7,235 bases of DNA, taken from assembly GCA_037138055.1 (NCBI GenBank), contig JBAXJB010000046.1, forward strand, positions 1 to 7,235, in the 5' to 3' direction. The position numbers were made by a program, and so were the translations under genes. The DNA is from CAITNM01 sp037138055 (GTDB lineage: Bacteria > Pseudomonadota > Alphaproteobacteria > Paracaedibacterales > CAITNM01). How positions within the stretch are numbered: position 1 is the first letter of the stretch; each line of letters begins with the position of its first letter. Shown piece after piece: positions 6,510 to 7,235 of this stretch. The notes below the pieces were generated by a model that did no database searches, had not been told where the DNA came from, and saw nothing but the letters and a program-made list of their open reading frames with translations.

Positions 6510-7235
6510 CAGACCGGCTCCAGTTCAGTGAGGGCAGCGGCCAGTTCTTGCGGGTTGGGGGTGCGGTAGTGCCAATTGTTGTCGTCTTCCATGAACGACA
6601 CCCCTTTGCCCTTCACCGTGTGGGCCACGATCACACTGGGCCGTTCGCCCTCCTTCCGGGCGGCCGCCAGGGCCTGCCCGATCGCCACAAAATCGTGCCC
6701 GTCGATCTCCTGGGCATGCCAGCCGAAGGCCTCCCATTTCGCCGCCAGGGGATCGAGGGCCATCACCTCCTGGCTGCGGCCAGTGGCCTGCCATTTGTTG
6801 AAGTCGATGATCGCCGTGAGGGTATGCACCTTCTGGCTGGCGGCCAGCAGGGCGGCCTCCCAGATGCTGCCCTCGTTGCATTCGCCATCGCTGAGCAGGG
6901 CATAGCAACGTGTGGGCCGTTGCTGGATACGAGCGGCTAACGCCATGCCCAGGGCCATGGGCAGTCCATGACCAAGGGAGCCGGTGGCCGCCTCAATGCC
7001 GGGGATGTAGCCCGGCTTGGGCGGGTGTTCGTGGAACACGCTGCCGGCCTTGCCGAAATCTTCGAGCCGTTCCAGCGGAAAGAAGCCTCGCTCCGCCAGC
7101 ATCTGAAACAGAATCGGCGCCCCATGGCCTTTACTGAGCAAAAAGCGGTCGCGGTCTGGATCTTCCGGGTTGGCGGGGTCAAGGCGCAGCTCCTGCCAGT
7201 AGAGCTGCACCAGTAGATCAACGCAAGAGAGGCAG
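6509..7235 (-). CDS. Transketolase-like protein, N-terminal (TPP pyrophosphate-binding) subunit, 5' end cut by window edge
   Basis: This is the N-terminal half of a split transketolase. It binds thiamine diphosphate and with its partner moves a two-carbon ketol unit between sugars. The reading frame stays open to the right edge (241 residues visible); the frame's only candidate start near the edge, a GTG at 7210, is internal because the codons before it read CLSCVDLL, a typical conserved stretch of the family, which is normally about 270 residues. In the visible fragment, SKGH is at 34-37, GSLGHGL at 85-91, the TPP/metal motif SDGECNEG at 115-122 with its distant Asn at 146, and AHTVKGKGVSF at 204-214. 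Its TGA stop shares one base with the ATG of the C-terminal half (TGATG), implying coupled translation of equal amounts. In sugar clusters such split pairs are thought to act on special sugars rather than in the pentose phosphate pathway; that is inference here. Confidence 0.93.
   Translation of the reverse strand, partial: CLSCVDLLVQLYWQELRLDPANPEDPDRDRFLLSKGHGAPILFQMLAERGFFPLERLEDFGKAGSVFHEHPPKPGYIPGIEAATGSLGHGLPMALGMALAARIQQRPTRCYALLSDGECNEGSIWEAALLAASQKVHTLTAIIDFNKWQATGRSQEVMALDPLAAKWEAFGWHAQEIDGHDFVAIGQALAAARKEGERPSVIVAHTVKGKGVSFMEDDNNWHYRTPNPQELAAALTELEPV
6518..6521 (-). promoter_or_regulatory. Ribosome binding site of transketolase C-subunit
   Basis: On the minus strand GGAG lies 8 bases before the ATG at 6509, inside the end of the N-subunit gene. 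It supports this ATG and coupled translation of the two halves. Confidence 0.6.

Noticed and set aside
7208..7210. GTG at 7210 as the true start of the transketolase N-subunit
   Set aside because: The frame continues to the edge and the eight codons before GTG read CLSCVDLL, conserved family sequence, so the gene begins outside the window.
1..7235. CRISPR array, tRNA or rRNA gene, integrase or attachment site
   Set aside because: No spaced direct repeats, cloverleaf, rRNA signature or recombinase was found on either strand.

Overview
The window is a one-directional fragment of a carbohydrate (probably surface-polysaccharide or modified-sugar) biosynthesis cluster. All eight recognisable genes lie on the minus strand, so the transcript runs from the right edge towards base 1. 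A GCGATCGC octamer (the cyanobacterial HIP1 palindrome) at 4311-4318, the high GC of the right half and the gene set suggest a unicellular cyanobacterium of the Synechococcus/Cyanobium kind. That assignment is an inference, not a proof.

Right half (about 4260-7235, GC-rich; sampled lines 60-70% GC): a two-gene split transketolase (N-terminal half cut by the right edge, then the C-terminal half), a HAD-superfamily phosphatase-like protein and an aminoglycoside-phosphotransferase-fold kinase. These four are packed with overlaps of 1 and 4 bases and a gap of 2 bases. The last three have a GGAG/GAGGAG ribosome site exactly 8 bases before the start.

Left half (1 to about 4260, AT-rich; sampled lines 23-47% GC): after a 107-base gap come a tandem WbuC-type double cupin protein, a three-domain sugar C-methyltransferase of the TcaB9/NovU type, a short SDR oxidoreductase and a small class I SAM methyltransferase. 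These are also translationally coupled (overlap 4, overlap 8, gap 4). The last 238 bases hold no gene I can support.

The composition changes abruptly inside the kinase gene, close to the codons of its catalytic loop, so the kinase reads as an in-frame chimera of a resident GC-rich 5' part and a foreign-looking AT-rich 3' part. Functionally, the genes fit making and decorating an unusual sugar: two-carbon ketol transfer by the split transketolase, phosphate handling by the HAD protein and kinase, carbon methylation plus ketone reduction by the C-methyltransferase and SDR, a further methylation, and an unassigned step by the double cupin. The actual product cannot be read from the sequence.
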